From the NCBI RefSeq assembly GCF_016097555.1, contig NC_054701.1, positions 32,528,272-32,592,271 of the forward strand: a DNA stretch of 64,000 bases, read 5' to 3'. The translations under genes and the position numbers were made by a program. This document shows, in pieces, positions 34,054 through 46,544 of this stretch (position 1 is its first letter; each line of letters opens with the position of its first letter). The notes under the pieces were generated by a model that searched no databases, was not told the origin of the DNA, and was given only the letters and a program-made list of their open reading frames with translations. The stretch is from Gigantopelta aegis (lineage: Eukaryota; Mollusca; Gastropoda; Neomphalida; Peltospiridae).

Positions 34054-34674
34054 ATGGTTTACCAAGGATTTCTTGCGTGCTTCACCTTGCTTGTCGCTGT
34101 ATATGGCGTCACAAGCAAATGTGTCCCACCCGTCGGTGGCTTCCCCAACCAAACGATGGAGGAGCGAATGGTCCGGTCGGCCATCTTGCTTTCCGGCAAA
34201 CATGGCGAGCCGACCCACGACAACAAGACCGGCGTCGTTGCCCACAGCTTCGTCGTGTCGTGCGTCTTTAAGAGTGACGACAAGCCTGTGAAGGAGATGA
34301 TCTACATAGAGTACGCCTACCCACCCATGGGCTGCTCCGTGTCCGAGCTGCCGGAGACCGGTAGTAACGTTATCGTCGGGCTGAAGCGCACGACCAATGG
34401 GAACTACACGTTCGACGAGCCCAGCATGTCGCAGACGGCGGTTTTCGACGCCACGGACGACATATTGTTCATCGTCAAGAAGATCTGCCAGCTGTCCAAC
34501 TGGACGACCCCGGTCGACGAGAGCCAGGACATGTGTCCAAAAAACATAAACCCCGGCTTCTGCACCAATTACACGCTGCCCAGTCTGGGACTCAAGATCG
34601 AGTCCTGTAGCTGGGTTCTGTTTGCGTCTCTTGTCGTTATTCTCGCGTCCATGCTCATTGGTCAAACCATGTAA
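34054..34674 (+). CDS. Secreted/GPI-anchored glycoprotein resembling the CCDC3 N-terminal domain
   Basis: A single uninterrupted 206-codon frame. The start ATG has a good context (cacaATGG), and 31 bases upstream is a clear acceptor (tgtatttttcag, ending 34022), so the 5' UTR is probably spliced. Residues 1-21 form a signal peptide. The mature part has seven cysteines (23, 70, 94, 145, 161, 170, 185) and five N-glycosylation sequons (32, 57, 117, 149, 172). A C-terminal hydrophobic segment (about 186-203) follows Ser-Cys-Ser, with almost no cytoplasmic tail. This fits a GPI signal or a tail anchor. The pattern (R-A.I.L.G near 41-49, a central C94 after YPPMG, then 'GSNVIVGLKR' and 'AVFDATDDIL') recalls the NTR/OB-like N-terminal domain of CCDC3/favine, but the CCDC3 coiled coil is absent. 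Third positions are rich in G and C, unlike the flanks. Function is unknown; the family call is tentative. Confidence 0.85.
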   Translation: MVYQGFLACFTLLVAVYGVTSKCVPPVGGFPNQTMEERMVRSAILLSGKHGEPTHDNKTGVVAHSFVVSCVFKSDDKPVKEMIYIEYAYPPMGCSVSELPETGSNVIVGLKRTTNGNYTFDEPSMSQTAVFDATDDILFIVKKICQLSNWTTPVDESQDMCPKNINPGFCTNYTLPSLGLKIESCSWVLFASLVVILASMLIGQTM

Positions 34675-34823
34675 ACGACATCAACAAAAAAAACCAAATT
34701 ATTCACTAGATTTTTTTTCTCTACCATCTTGTGTAATGTCAGTGTATAATGCTACAAAATGGCACCCTTATAAGATGCATTTAGAAACATTTTCATCAAG
34801 ACTGTGTAGACTGAGCCTAGAAA

Positions 34824-34829
34824 AATAAA
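34824..34829 (+). promoter_or_regulatory. poly(A) signal of the CCDC3-like gene
   Basis: AATAAA lies 150 bases after the stop, the first such hexamer downstream. Confidence 0.45.
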
Positions 34830-36160
34830 AGGAAGCTAAGAAATTGTGTATGTTCATGTTATAGATTTTAGACCTACTGGGCACTTAAAACCTTCAGTGT
34901 ACATTTAACTTTTAAAATGTTGGCCATTTCAACATTTCGATTCAAATAATCGTAAAATGCACTTAAAATAGCATCTTATTGAGAAAAAACCCTTGAAATG
35001 TGTGTGGGTATATGAAACATCAAATAACAAATGTAGGTTACATGTAGGCCTATGTGTAGGTCTATTGCATGAAAGCGAGATATTCTGTCCTAAAATTTGA
35101 GGAATCATTTTAGTGATGCTATCTTGTTGAACACTATCATTGTCGTTACGGTGTATTCCTATGCTTGATCCATTCCATATTTGATAAATGCTCTAAATTT
35201 GCTTTTTTCTTTTTTCTATTTTTTTTTCTTTTCTTTATTTTTACAAATAAATTAGCCTATACCTTGTTTTAGGGGTGAGTTTTTCGTAGGGTTTTTTGCA
35301 TTTATATATCGATATTAAACAGTAATTATTATGTCCATAATATTTAAATCTACGGTAAATATTGTTTTAATTCGATGTTATATTTTTTAAATAAACATTT
35401 TTGTTCCACGTGAACACAACCATATTTCACTTTCATTTACCTTATTTGCAACATGCACAATAACTCAGTCGGAAAATAGGATGGAGATTTAAAAACAAAA
35501 TTTATGCATTATAGACATTTTTAAATTTTGAAGGAAAGTTATCACGAAACGATATACATATTCATACAACTGTAATGTGTGTAAAATGATATTCCAGTTG
35601 ACTCGGATGATGTTTGCTCATACACATGTGCTGTCCAACGTGAATTGACTTTTAGCATTTATATACTAGTATACAAGTGTTTGTTTTCTTTAGGATGTTT
35701 AATGTGTTTGCTAGTGCCTGTTAGATATGTAATGTAGTTATACATCGCCAGTGACTTGTGTAGATAGGCTTTTTCCATATTGTATGCAAATATCTATAAG
35801 ATGTACCTTTGTATGCATATGCTAGTGTCCAGTAGATATATTATGTTGTATGTGTATACATGCGAGATATCTTTCTATTGCTTGTTTGTACATTCCTTTT
35901 GGAGTATGTATTCTACAGTTTGTTTAAATGTAAAACGAATATCTATGTGCTAGTGCATGTCAAAACTGATAAAGTGCCTGTGTAGATATTTGATTTATAA
36001 TATTATCTGTCATCTATCTGCCATTTTACAAAAAACACCACCAGTTCATCATAAAGTTATTGCAACGGACCAAAAATGTCGATATGTTGGGGTGGGGGGT
36101 TCTTTGGCATTAATTGTAACTGAATCGTTATTCAGGTTATTAGAAAAATATTCTGCTACA
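34830..36160. other. Downstream flank of the CCDC3-like gene
   Basis: AT-rich. At 35640-35860 diverged repeats of a gctagtg..tagatat motif occur. No gene seen. Confidence 0.4.
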
Positions 36161-36164
36161 GCCT

Positions 36165-36282
36165 GGGGCCTATTTCACAAAGCTCTCTTTGGCTTTGCTA
36201 GACAACTAAGCATCCTCTTTGCAAGTCTTTTAGCATTGCACTGCGATATCGCAAAGTTGCGAGAGTTTAGTGAATTAGACCC
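36165..36282. mobile_element. Short foldback MITE (GGGGCCT ends)
   Basis: ggggcctatttcacaaagct pairs imperfectly with the inverse of gtttagtgaattagacccct. Adjacent to a second such element. Confidence 0.55.
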
Positions 36283-36284
36283 CT

Positions 36285-36392
36285 GGGCCCGGTAACATAA
36301 AGCACCCGTAACACTTACGTGAGACGTACACCATACATAATGTGTGGCGTACGTCTGACGTAAGTGTTACGAGTGCTTTGTGTTACAGGGCC
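36285..36392. mobile_element. Short foldback MITE (GGGCC ends), tandem neighbour
   Basis: gtaacataaagcacccgtaa and the inverse arm ttacgagtgctttgtgttac form a near-perfect hairpin with cgtaacacttacgt inside. Confidence 0.75.
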
Positions 36393-37600
36393 TAGGTCTG
36401 TTCGGGATATCATCTGACGTCTTGTGTGTGTGTTAACGGATATTGATGTCGTGTCGGTCCTGCATTAACCGGCATTTTGTTTGGCCTGACCTGAGGCCAA
36501 TTGTTCAAAATTTAACTCAACCAGTCGCAGTAGAACTTTAGCAGTAATGTTCAAAACCAAAATTGAATGGATGCATCATAAGTGCCTACGCGTGATTATA
36601 CCCAGATCAATGCTTTGAAATAGCATTTTTTAAGCACTTATATGTATCGGAAGATGAAAGCACCTGGAGCGGTCCAGTGATGGTAATTCACATTTTGTTT
36701 GGGTAGGTGGGTGCAATTATCTTTTTGCCTTTGAATAATCGTCAAAGGGGAGAGCCCCGTTTCCCTCCCCATTTCAGACGCCTATTAGGTGGCCACTTGT
36801 AATTAATCAATCTTGTACTTTTTGTCATGAAATAAAATAAGTGTTAATCTAAGCCATAGTTAGTTTTTATGATTTGAATAAATGGACTTTAGTTCATGTA
36901 AAGTTGCTTGAGTTAAACATATTACAAGTTGCTTATGGTTTTTTATGGCGCTAAACACTACATATGCGCCCACCTTGTGGCTTCCATTCTGCTTTTTTGA
37001 TGTAACAACGAATCTGTATGATCATTGTAACTTTTTATACACATGTAGGTGCTTATTTGATAATAAAATGTTCAAAAAGATGCCGTTGCTTGTCATGCAT
37101 TGATTGATCGATTCATTCATTTATTTGTATACTCAACAAAATTAATTAAGGGCCTACAGATTTATATATAGTAAAAAGGAAACCTAGATCATTCTGTTTT
37201 ATGGAGTTGGTGTTGTAGCATGTTCTTAAACGTATTAATTTAAAAAACTTAAAGCGAACAGAATAAGTATCGTTACGAAAAAAAATGTGGAACGAATCCG
37301 ATCCGAATACACATTTTTATAGTTTTAATAAACCACGAAAAGTGTGCAAAAAAAAAGTGTTTTCATGTGTTAAATTTTACTGAAACAATGTTAAAAGTTA
37401 TCTGTGATCAACACTTGCTAAAATAATAAGGCTAACAATGAATTAACATTAAGTACTGGCTCTTAATTAATTTTGTTGAGTATATTTATTTTTGTATTTA
37501 CCTCGGGCACATATTTCTGTCAACAAGGACCGAGGTCTCTGGGTTGAATCGGTACCAAGATACTAATCGGCACGTATTGACAGCCTCGAACCTGACGGTT
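36393..37600. other. Intergenic, no gene seen
   Basis: AT-rich unique sequence without a recognisable domain or repeat boundary. Confidence 0.4.
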
Positions 37601-37610
37601 AGTCTTTTGC

Positions 37611-37772
37611 TGGGCGGGTCGTAGCCCAGTGGTGAAGTGTTCGCTTGATGCGCTGTCGCTCTAGGATCGATCCCCGTCGGTGGACCCATTGGGCTGTTTC
37701 TTATTCTAGACAGTGTACCAGTGGCATGTGCTATCCTGTTTGTGGGATGGTACATATAAAAGGTACCTTATC
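37611..37772 (+). mobile_element. H1 SINE, 3'-truncated
   Basis: Head gggtcgtagcccagtggtga and B-box-like ggatcgatccccg. The central module is partly deleted (gtaccagtggcatgtgctat) and ends at catataaaaggtacc. Confidence 0.75.
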
Positions 37773-38281
37773 CGTCTAGCTCTCGAACGACAGAGTTCTC
37801 GGGCTAGTGGTTAGTGAGAGTGAATTTCGTGTAGTGGTCTTATATATACATATACATATACATAGATAGATAGATAGATATTACATGTAACTGTTAGCTA
37901 TGGCCCTGATAGCGAATACTAAATAAGTAGCCATTGGATACCTTTTATCTTGCGAGTTATAATTCTTTTTTAGACACATCGGCCTATTTAACGAGCGAAA
38001 ACGAGTTGGATATGTTTTGAAACAACGAGTTGTATTAAGATAAATGGTATCTAACGGACGTAACTGTAGCTTTATTCTTACATGTCCCCCAAAACCAGGT
38101 TTAAAATAAATTTACAATCTCTGTTGCATGCAGTTAAATTATATGTCACAGAGCAATCAGTTTCAGATTGACTTATATGTCACAGAGCAATCAGTTTCAG
38201 CTTGTCTTCGTCGTGCTTATATAAAATATAATGCAAATTTTATATAGAGAAATTCCACAAACAAAACGATATGTGAATAAT

Positions 38282-38444
38282 TTCAGTTTGGTTTGAAGTA
38301 AGAAGAAAAGTAAAGGTGTTTTGGAAATAATAAAAACCACAATTTGTTTGTGCAATTTACAAAATAATCGGTTCCAAAATAAATAACTCTTAGTAAATTC
38401 CATAGTATGAAAAAAATGGCGTTCCCTTTTTGGGAAGGACTATA
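38282..38444. repeat. Dispersed repeat with GGACTATA end (copy 3)
   Basis: It shares gtttggtttgaagtaagaag, ccatagtatgaaaaa and the inverted end gggaaggactata with the 22.5-kb copy; the left end was not found. Confidence 0.5.
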
Positions 38445-38535
38445 GATTAAAAATTATTTTTAATAACAAAATATCAATGACTGGTTTTATTTTACTTCAG
38501 CATAACGTGTTGATATAGGCCTACTTCCCATGATG

Positions 38536-38536
<1 letters not shown>

Positions 38537-38568
<32 letters not shown>

Positions 38569-38590
38569 ACCACCACCACCACCACAAACA
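38537..38590. repeat. (CA)n followed by (CCA)n
   Basis: About 15 CA units then six CCA units. Confidence 0.95.
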
Positions 38591-38599
38591 TCACAAGCA

Positions 38600-39450
38600 C
38601 CACAACCACACCCCGCTTAGAGCGTTAAGTAATTGTTGAATCAAACTTGATAAGATTTAAATCTGTATCATATGACCAATATTTTATTACATGTATGTAA
38701 TTTTGACAGCCACATTATTGTTAACCAATATGTTACAAATTTCTTAAAACTGAATGCATTTGTACCTTGAAAGTCGATGACGTTAGTTCCCGCGGTTCGA
38801 ACCGTTTCTGTTCCGCATCATGCATATTAATTTTTAGCTACTACAAGCACCAAGATGACACATTGGATCTACTATATTCGATTATTTATGTAAGATGTAA
38901 GTAATGCGTAAACAATGCAGATAGACACCCGACACGTTAATGATATAATGATATGGCAGCAGGACTGTAGTTTGTGCCTTTAATATGATGATTGTTTTTT
39001 GGTTGGGGTGGGGTGGGGTGGGGGGGGGGGGGGGGTGGGTCTTTCTTTCTTCTTCTTTTTTTTTTGGGGGGGGGGTGTTTTTGTTTTGTTTTGTGTTGTT
39101 TGTTTGTTTGTTGTTTGTTTGTTTGTTGGTTAAATCACATAATCCATGTAGGTAGACACCGACACGCGTCTTTACAATTATATGGCAGCATTTTTTAAAG
39201 AATAAGAATGAGACATTTTCATTGGCAGATACCCATCCCCATCCTCCGCTTGCTCTTTCAAGTGCCCTATTTAATACCCCTAAACCCCCTACAGACCCCA
39301 CTCCCTTTGGGAGCTCGGCTCATTTGCCATGACAAACTTAAATTGCTCGTTAGAAGTTTGTGACCCCCACCACTCACACAGAGTGCACCAACCCCGATTT
39401 AGTCTTATACATGTATACTGTTTAAACATCATGAATTATTTTATAAGACA
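38600..39450. other. Intergenic with G- and T-rich simple tracts
   Basis: ggggtgggg and poly(G) near 39000-39040 and (GTTT)n near 39080-39130. The open frames here are artefacts of these tracts. Confidence 0.5.
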
Positions 39451-39457
39451 GTTATAG

Positions 39458-39690
39458 GGTTTTAACAACACCACTAGAGCACATTGATTTATAAATCATT
39501 AGCTGGTAATTTTGAGATAAGTCTTGAAAAGAAAACCCATTACATTTTTCCATTAGAAGCAAGGGATCTTATATATGCATCATCCCACATACAGGATAGC
39601 ACATACCATGGCCTTTGATATACCAGTTGTGGTGCACTGGCTTGGACAAGAAATAGCCCAATGGACCAACTGACAAGTATGATCCCACAA
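39458..39690 (-). mobile_element. H1 SINE, tail B, head-truncated
   Basis: On the plus strand: aacaacaccactagagcaca (inverse of tail B), central module, ending where the head should begin (gacaagtatgatcccac). Confidence 0.75.
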
Positions 39691-40035
39691 GTAAGATATG
39701 TTCGAAATTTTATTATCTTAACTGTTTCTGGTCATTGTCATGTTTCCAATACCTGTGCCACAAAAGGCTTTTTTTTCTTTTTTTAACTGCACATATCTCT
39801 GAGAAGAAATGGTTATGAAGACGAGCTCGTCTATTTTTTAAGGGTATTTCCCTCATTTCAACATCATAGACTAGTTTCACTCTATTGAAACATTATCCAA
39901 ATATGTTACAGGTGTTGAAACTTGCGTCTGCTACTTCTGTAGACACTGGGTTAACATCGCAGTATTGACTCCCATGGGCGAGTTCCAACAACTTCTCTCT
40001 CACTAACCACTAACGAAACGAGCATTAACTCATGT

Positions 40036-40310
40036 AAACCGGCCTTGGTGGCACAGTGGTTAAGCCATCAGACTACAGGCTGGTAGGTACATGGTTCACA
40101 GCCTGGCACCAGTCCAACCCAGAGCAAGTTCTTAAGGGCTCAATGGGTAGGTGTAAGGTCACAACACCCTCTTCTCTCTCCCTAACCAACCAACAACTAA
40201 CCCACTGTCCTAGACTGACAGCCCAGATAGCTGACATGTGTGCCCAGGACAGCATGCTTGAACCTTAATTGGATATACACACGAAAATAAGTTGAAATGA
40301 ATGAATGAAC
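40036..40310 (+). mobile_element. H4 SINE, near full length
   Basis: Head accggccttggtggcacagt ... acaggctggtaggtacatgg with box B-like ggttcacagcc, then gctcaatgggtaggtgtaag and the end module ccaggacagcatgcttgaac. A partial second end module follows at 40338-40400. Confidence 0.75.
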
Positions 40311-40544
40311 TCATGCAGTCCTGATAGTGAGGTGAGTTTGCCCAGGACATCATGTTTGAACCTTACTTGGATATAAGCACTAAATAAATTAAACTTAATG
40401 AATGAATAAATCGGATATTCTCTGGTCAAGGGTTTTTTCTCCGTTCATTTAGGTATGAATATTAATGATCATGGACTAAACTGAACATTGCCACAACATA
40501 CCGGTACAAGAATTGGTTTTTGTAAGTTTGTTTGTTTACCACCA

Positions 40545-40845
40545 CCACCTAGGCACTGGAGCACATTGATTAATCAAGCATCGGCTATTGGAGGTCAAAC
40601 ATTTGGTAACTCTGACAAGAGTCTTAGAAAGGAAACCCGCTATATTTTTCCATTAGTAGTAAAGAATCTTTTATATGCACTTTCCCACAGACAGGAAAGC
40701 ACATACCACAGCCTTTGATCAGTTGTGATGCATTGGTTGGAATGAGAAAAACCCACTCAGTTGAATGGATCCACCAAGGTGTTTCGATCCTACGACGCAA
40801 GCACCTCAGGCGAGCACTCGACCAACTGAGCTAAATCCCGCCCCC
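40545..40845 (-). mobile_element. H3 SINE, tail B
   Basis: On the minus strand: head gggcgggatttagctcagtt (a clear tRNA box A), B-box-like ggatcgaaacacc, central module, tail B. Head H3 is shared with 50968 and 63585. Confidence 0.8.
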
Positions 40846-40849
40846 TGTT

Positions 40850-43800
40850 TTTTTGTAATATATGCAAAATAAAAACAACAAAATATATAAAATAGTATTT
40901 ATTTTATTTCAATACTATATATATCTATATGTATATATGAACACAGTACACATTTCCTTTCATATTTTCATTTTATATTATTTCTTTCTTCTTTTTTTTC
41001 ATTTCATGTTATTTTACTTACTTCATTTTATCATTGCTGCATGGCATTATTCCACTGAAAAATATTCCCAGAATTTTTAACACTCCTAGTGACTCTGATA
41101 AAAAGTCTTCAAGATCCGTTATTGGAACATTGGATTAAAATTTTAATCAAGTTTTTTTTTTCAAAACCATTGCAATGGCTTTGGTTTAAACAAAATTTAT
41201 AAAAGGATTTTCTTGAACAATGAACAAAAATTCAAACTGAAGTTTATGGGGATGTGTGTGTGTATTTGTGGGGTAGGGTTTTTTTTAACTGGGGGTGGGG
41301 GATATTGTGGTTTGTTTTAGGTGTGTGGTTTCATGGTTTTTTTTGGGGGGGGTTGTTGTTTTTGTTTTGTTTTTTCTTGTTGTCATGTCATTTTTGAGGG
41401 TGTGTGTTTTTTGTTTAGTGTTTTTGCCATTTGCTGTGACGTAGGTAGAAAGTCTTGCTATTGCATTCTGTAAATATAAACAAAACAACAGATGCATTCA
41501 CCACAGCGTGAGTTAGGTTTAAAATATGGTTAAAACCAATAAATAGTATGCATAATAATTTCTCCTGTTTAGAAATCCAAGAATCAAAAGATAAATTACA
41601 TCATTTTACTTCACAGGCACAGATCCAGAAGTTTTTGTAGGCGTTCCAAATCTTCTTATACATAAACATATAAAAATTAAAATTTGCACTTACAGATAAG
41701 CACTTTAAAATGAGGTTGGGGGGGGGGGGTCCAGAAGCAGGGGTGGTTAAGACCCCCAAACCCCACCCATGGATCCATGCCTGTATAATTATAATAAAAC
41801 CTGTGAGAAATTCATGAAGTAAAATTTCAATTTAAGTTTTTCCAAATTTACAAATGAATATAGCAGTATATTACTGCTGCCAAAATATCATAGCCTGATA
41901 TCTTAAAATGTTACATGGTGATGAATGTATCATTAAAAATATTTACAGGTAAAATCAGTATTAAAAATATAAATAAAATTACAATGCAGCAACAACTGTG
42001 ATAAAATAGTAATGTTTAGTAAGAAAACATGTAAGAGGTGCATGACTATATATAAATAAAATGAAGGAGAAACAAATTGAAATGCTATTTTAAGATTCAC
42101 GTAACCAGTCAATATTTACAAGATACTGAATATAATGGAAGAAAACAAATGTTGCATCAAACAAACACATACAACCAGATATTAATTAATTAAAGTTTTA
42201 TGAATACATAATTTTATCAGTAAAAATATACAAAATCATCCATCAAAATGGATGAATGAATGGATGAACGAGTGTTTAACGATACCACAATTCAAAAAAT
42301 ACATCAGCTATTGGGTGTCAAAAAAACTTAAATATATCAATGAAATGATGATTTACTCATCAATTAACATTCATCATTCACTATTTTAAGAAAATTTACC
42401 TGGTCAATCAAATTATAAATTTAATTCCTTCATTATTAAAAAGAACTTTAACATGTAAACTAATTTCATTATTTTATTCCTTTTAATTTTATGGTTTTTT
42501 AATAAACCAGGTTGATTAAATTATAAATCACATTTAGACCAAACTAAAATCTTTAAACTTTGCCCATTATATACCTGGTACATATACAAGTATATTGCTA
42601 TCCTTTACCAAGACAAATTGTTTTATATTTCTTGTCACCATTGTATGTAATAATAATAGTTTTAGGTATCCGTTTACGGTAATAACAGTTTTAGTAATAA
42701 TAATAATCATTTTGAAATTGCAGCAATCAATTAATGTTGTCTTACTCACATATATATCAAATTTATTTTTTTAATTTAATTCCTGGAAGTGGTATATATT
42801 TTGTTTGATGCACACAGACTTTGTTAAGAAAAATTTATGAGACTTATTTCTAAAATGTTGTCCAGTCATTAAACATTATTGTTATTATTATGACATTAGA
42901 CGTTGTCTTTTTCAAATCTAATGCATACTGTACATATATATAGATATTGCTGAAACCTAAAACAAAATCAATCACCATAAACAATATCCGATGTTTGGGT
43001 GAATGTTGTAATAAAGTAAAAAAGGTTGGAACAGAATAATGTAAGACAGGGTAAGAATGTGTGCAGAATGGTTTAGTAAAAATAATGACAAATATAACAT
43101 AGGTCTTTGTTTATATAACTAGAATCAACAATAAAAATGTACATGCATACATCCATAATATACCAGTACCCCCGGTATATATAAACATAAATATAGCACT
43201 ATCTGACAAAAACAGCTAGAAAACATATAATCAGTATACTGTAAACCTGTATTATAGAACAGGTGAAAACAGCTTTTATATATTTGTACAGTACCTTGTT
43301 TCTCTTATCTTTTTAAAATCAAATATAATTTAATTTGCTTTTGTTTTATTATCTGGTCAATTGTATCTTTAAATCTGTGAAAAGGCAAAATTTCACTATA
43401 TATTTTTTATTATTATTTTAATCAGGCACTTGTAACATGAAATTTCAATTTATGTAAAAAAAACAAAAACATTTTCCATTTTATATATAATAACCTTGCC
43501 CTATAATTTAATTCCATTCTACTTGAGTGGTTCAGCCATTATTGTTTAGGTTTTAACTGCATGCTTCATATACAATAGAATAAGCATACCAGATAAACTA
43601 TTCTGCCTAGCAGACAAGTAAAGATAGATATATTATACATACATCAGTAAAACTTCAAAACGACAATGGTAAAGATTAGCTGTACTCAGCAGCCAATGTA
43701 ACAGAATTTGTAAACAACACTGGCAGTGTAAAAACAAAATCACATTATCAATTCCTCCACACTTGTTTATGGTTATTCAAATGTTTTAAATAAGAAGTAT

Positions 43801-44700
43801 TTCATTGATTTAGCTTATATGAACAAATATTATAAAGCAAGAATGAGCACGGAATTCCCAATAACCTAGTCTCTATCTACAACAAAACACACAAGTTCTG
43901 TAAAATTCTATATGCATTTTCTACAACTATTTTTGTTCTCGTGTTGTTGGGATTTTTTACCAATCAACAGTTTTTTTGCTTGTGTCTGAAAAAAGGCTTA
44001 AACATGATGTCTGGACACAAGCCTCAATCTTGAGTGTTTGGACTCAAGCCTCAAATGTTCAGTCTGAACACAAGTCTCAAACATTCAGTCCGGACTCAAG
44101 GTTCAAATGTACCGACTAGATTGAAGGCTCAAAGTTGAAGTCTTTGAACTCAAATCTTAATCTTGAATAGTCCAGAAGGCTCAAAAGTTTAGCTAGGCTG
44201 AAGAGTCTCAAGCTTGAAGAGGCTAGACTCTTAACTCATTTTACAAGAACAAATATGGTTTCAGATCACACTCCTTGCTTATACAGTAATATCCTTCAAC
44301 AAAAAACACATTTCAAAGGGTGACATTCTTATATCTTTTAACAGGTTATCAAGTCATCTGTCTCAGATTGTAATGCATTTCATTACACCATGTAGTAATA
44401 CAATTCAGGTAATATACACTGCTTACTTGATGGCCAGTATCTTTTTCTCACAAACAACAGCTTGTAAAACCAGCCATCTTGTAATGATTTAGCTTCGCTT
44501 CAACAAAGTCAACCGACTTGAATGTAAAAGATCAAATGTATGCACATGGCAAACACTAAATGTTTAGCACTAAAATGCTGCTTCCATTTAATGATATAAA
44601 TGTTTGTGAAGCACACTGGGACTTTACTTCCTGTAAATGAGTTACAGCAAGATGACTCACCGGTGAACTGGCAGTTTTGATTTTTACTAGTCAGAGTGAA
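40850..44700. other. AT-rich gene-free interval
   Basis: No coding frame or recognisable gene. It holds a G/T-rich tract (41230-41400), a possible MITE at 41617-41784, a CATT-tail repeat fragment (42255-42325), and at about 43980-44230 a degenerate run of motifs like gactcaagcctcaaa. Part could be 3' UTR of the IAP gene. Confidence 0.5.
41617..41784. mobile_element. Possible MITE
   Basis: aggcacagatcca and the inverse of tggatccatgcct lie about 165 bases apart around a G-rich interior. Confidence 0.35.
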
Positions 44701-44738
44701 ATGATGTTAAGTAGTGAATAACAACACATTCACTTAGT

Positions 44739-45977
44739 ACGATATACAAACTTGGTGAAGTTGATGGCTTTGATAAATTACAACAGATCCACTAAGCACC
44801 AATCTTGTCGGACAAAAACAACTTGGTGATGCTAGTCATGATTAATGTCGATGGTTTTGAGCTGCATCAAATTTAGGGTTTGGCAAAAATGTGGAAATAA
44901 AACTGGAAATTACCCTAAACAACACTAGAACATCCTTAAAAAAAAAAAAAAAACGTGAAAGAGGTCAACAAGAGTATCATTATGACTCTAAATCCAGTGA
45001 ATTATTCAAATGCTGCCATAGATCCATTTGCTGCCTCTTAATTAAGAGATCATCTGTTTGCTACTTCATGAATTGCTGATACCAAAATGACTTCCATTCA
45101 GTAACTGATAATACAAAATTGACTTGCAACTGAACACACATCTTCAAGAATTGTGAACTATCCGGTACCATGGTCTATGTTCTCAAGATGTCAATAGCTC
45201 TAATCTGATACTAGCAGCAGATACCATTTTTGTAGTCCATGCTACAAATGTGTTAAAATTAATCAAGTACCAAATAAAAAGAGATCCATTAAGTACAATA
45301 CACAAACCTGGTGATGTTGATCATGATGGTTTTGATAAGTTACAACAGATTCATTAAGCATCAATCTTGTCAGACAAAACACTTGGTGAAGCTGGTCATA
45401 ATTCATGTCAATGGTTTTGATGGTTTTGGTATGCATTACAACAGATCCACTAAGCTTGACACAAACGTCTGGTGATGCTCATCATGATTAATGTTGATGG
45501 TTTTGATGATAGGGGCTGCACCAAGTTCAGGGTTTGACAAACATTTGGAAATACACTGGTTACCTTAAACAACACTACAACATCTAAAAAAAAGGAGACA
45601 TTTTTAATGTGACAAAAGGTCAGCAAAAGTATTGTCATGACCCTAAATCCAGTGAATTGCCCAAATGCTGCCATAGTTCTGTTTGCTGCCGCTTAATCAA
45701 GAGCTATTCAATTTTATTGTGTGATTCTGGTTAGTAAACAAAACACAGAATTTCCTTTTGCATATCATAAATTGCTGATACCAAAATGATTGTTCCATTC
45801 AGTAACTGATAATACAAAAACGGACTACAACTGAACACATTTCCAAGAATCGTGAACCGTCTGGGACTGTGGTCTGTGTTCTCAATTAAGACTCAAGATG
45901 TTAACAGCACTATTTTGATACTATCAGTAGATAACACTTCCATAGTCCATGCTACAAATGTGTTAAAATGAATCATG
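44739..45977. repeat. Diverged direct duplication of about 0.6 kb
   Basis: Copy 1 (44739-45268) and copy 2 (45296-45977) share taaatccagtgaatt, aaatgctgccatag, attgctgataccaaaatga, gtccatgctacaaatgtgtt and more, in the same order. Copy 2 has an extra internal repeat of the acaacagatccactaagc segment. Confidence 0.85.
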
Positions 45978-46137
45978 GTAAAACATTCTGAGGAAATAGT
46001 CTCCACATCAGTGTACTCAGGCTGTCTAGACACTTTGTCTTTCTTAGGAAAATTTACAAATGGTTGAAATAACTAATTATGTTTATCACCTATGTACAAT
46101 AGCTATGTACTGAGTAGTTCATTAAAATAAATTGAGG

Positions 46138-46143
46138 TTTATT
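46138..46143 (-). promoter_or_regulatory. Possible poly(A) signal of the IAP gene
   Basis: AATAAA on the minus strand, about 400 bases after the stop. Other copies of the hexamer lie further on (for example near 45715), so the real 3' end is undetermined. Confidence 0.25.
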
Positions 46144-46544
46144 TTAATTAACTATGTACTGAGGAGACTCATCTCACTAAAACTGTAATTATTGCAATGT
46201 ACTGGTCTAGAAAACAGAAGTGTGAAGACAATAACTATTTGAGAATCACTGTATCAATGTATTACAAAATCCTGACTTAGCTAATGACAGTTTCATTCAG
46301 TGTTTTTGTACCACTTTCTTGTTAATGGAAATATTTTTGTTTGTTAAAGGGATCTTTTCCCCAGTTTTTTTCAAACAAGATGAAGGGATTTTGTTCCCAG
46401 TCTTTTAAAACAAGATATAAATATTTCAAGTACGGTTGTATTGCAAGGCAGAGAAATATCTGCCAAAAAGGAATAAAGAAAATTTACATTGCAGATCCTA
46501 TTTCCATCATTTTAATACAGTGTCCTTCCAGTAGCACTTTAAAC

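Noticed and set aside
34000..34665. 221-codon open frame on the minus strand
   Set aside because: It lies opposite the CCDC3-like coding exon. GC-rich third positions of the real gene remove stops on the other strand. No domain or signal peptide.
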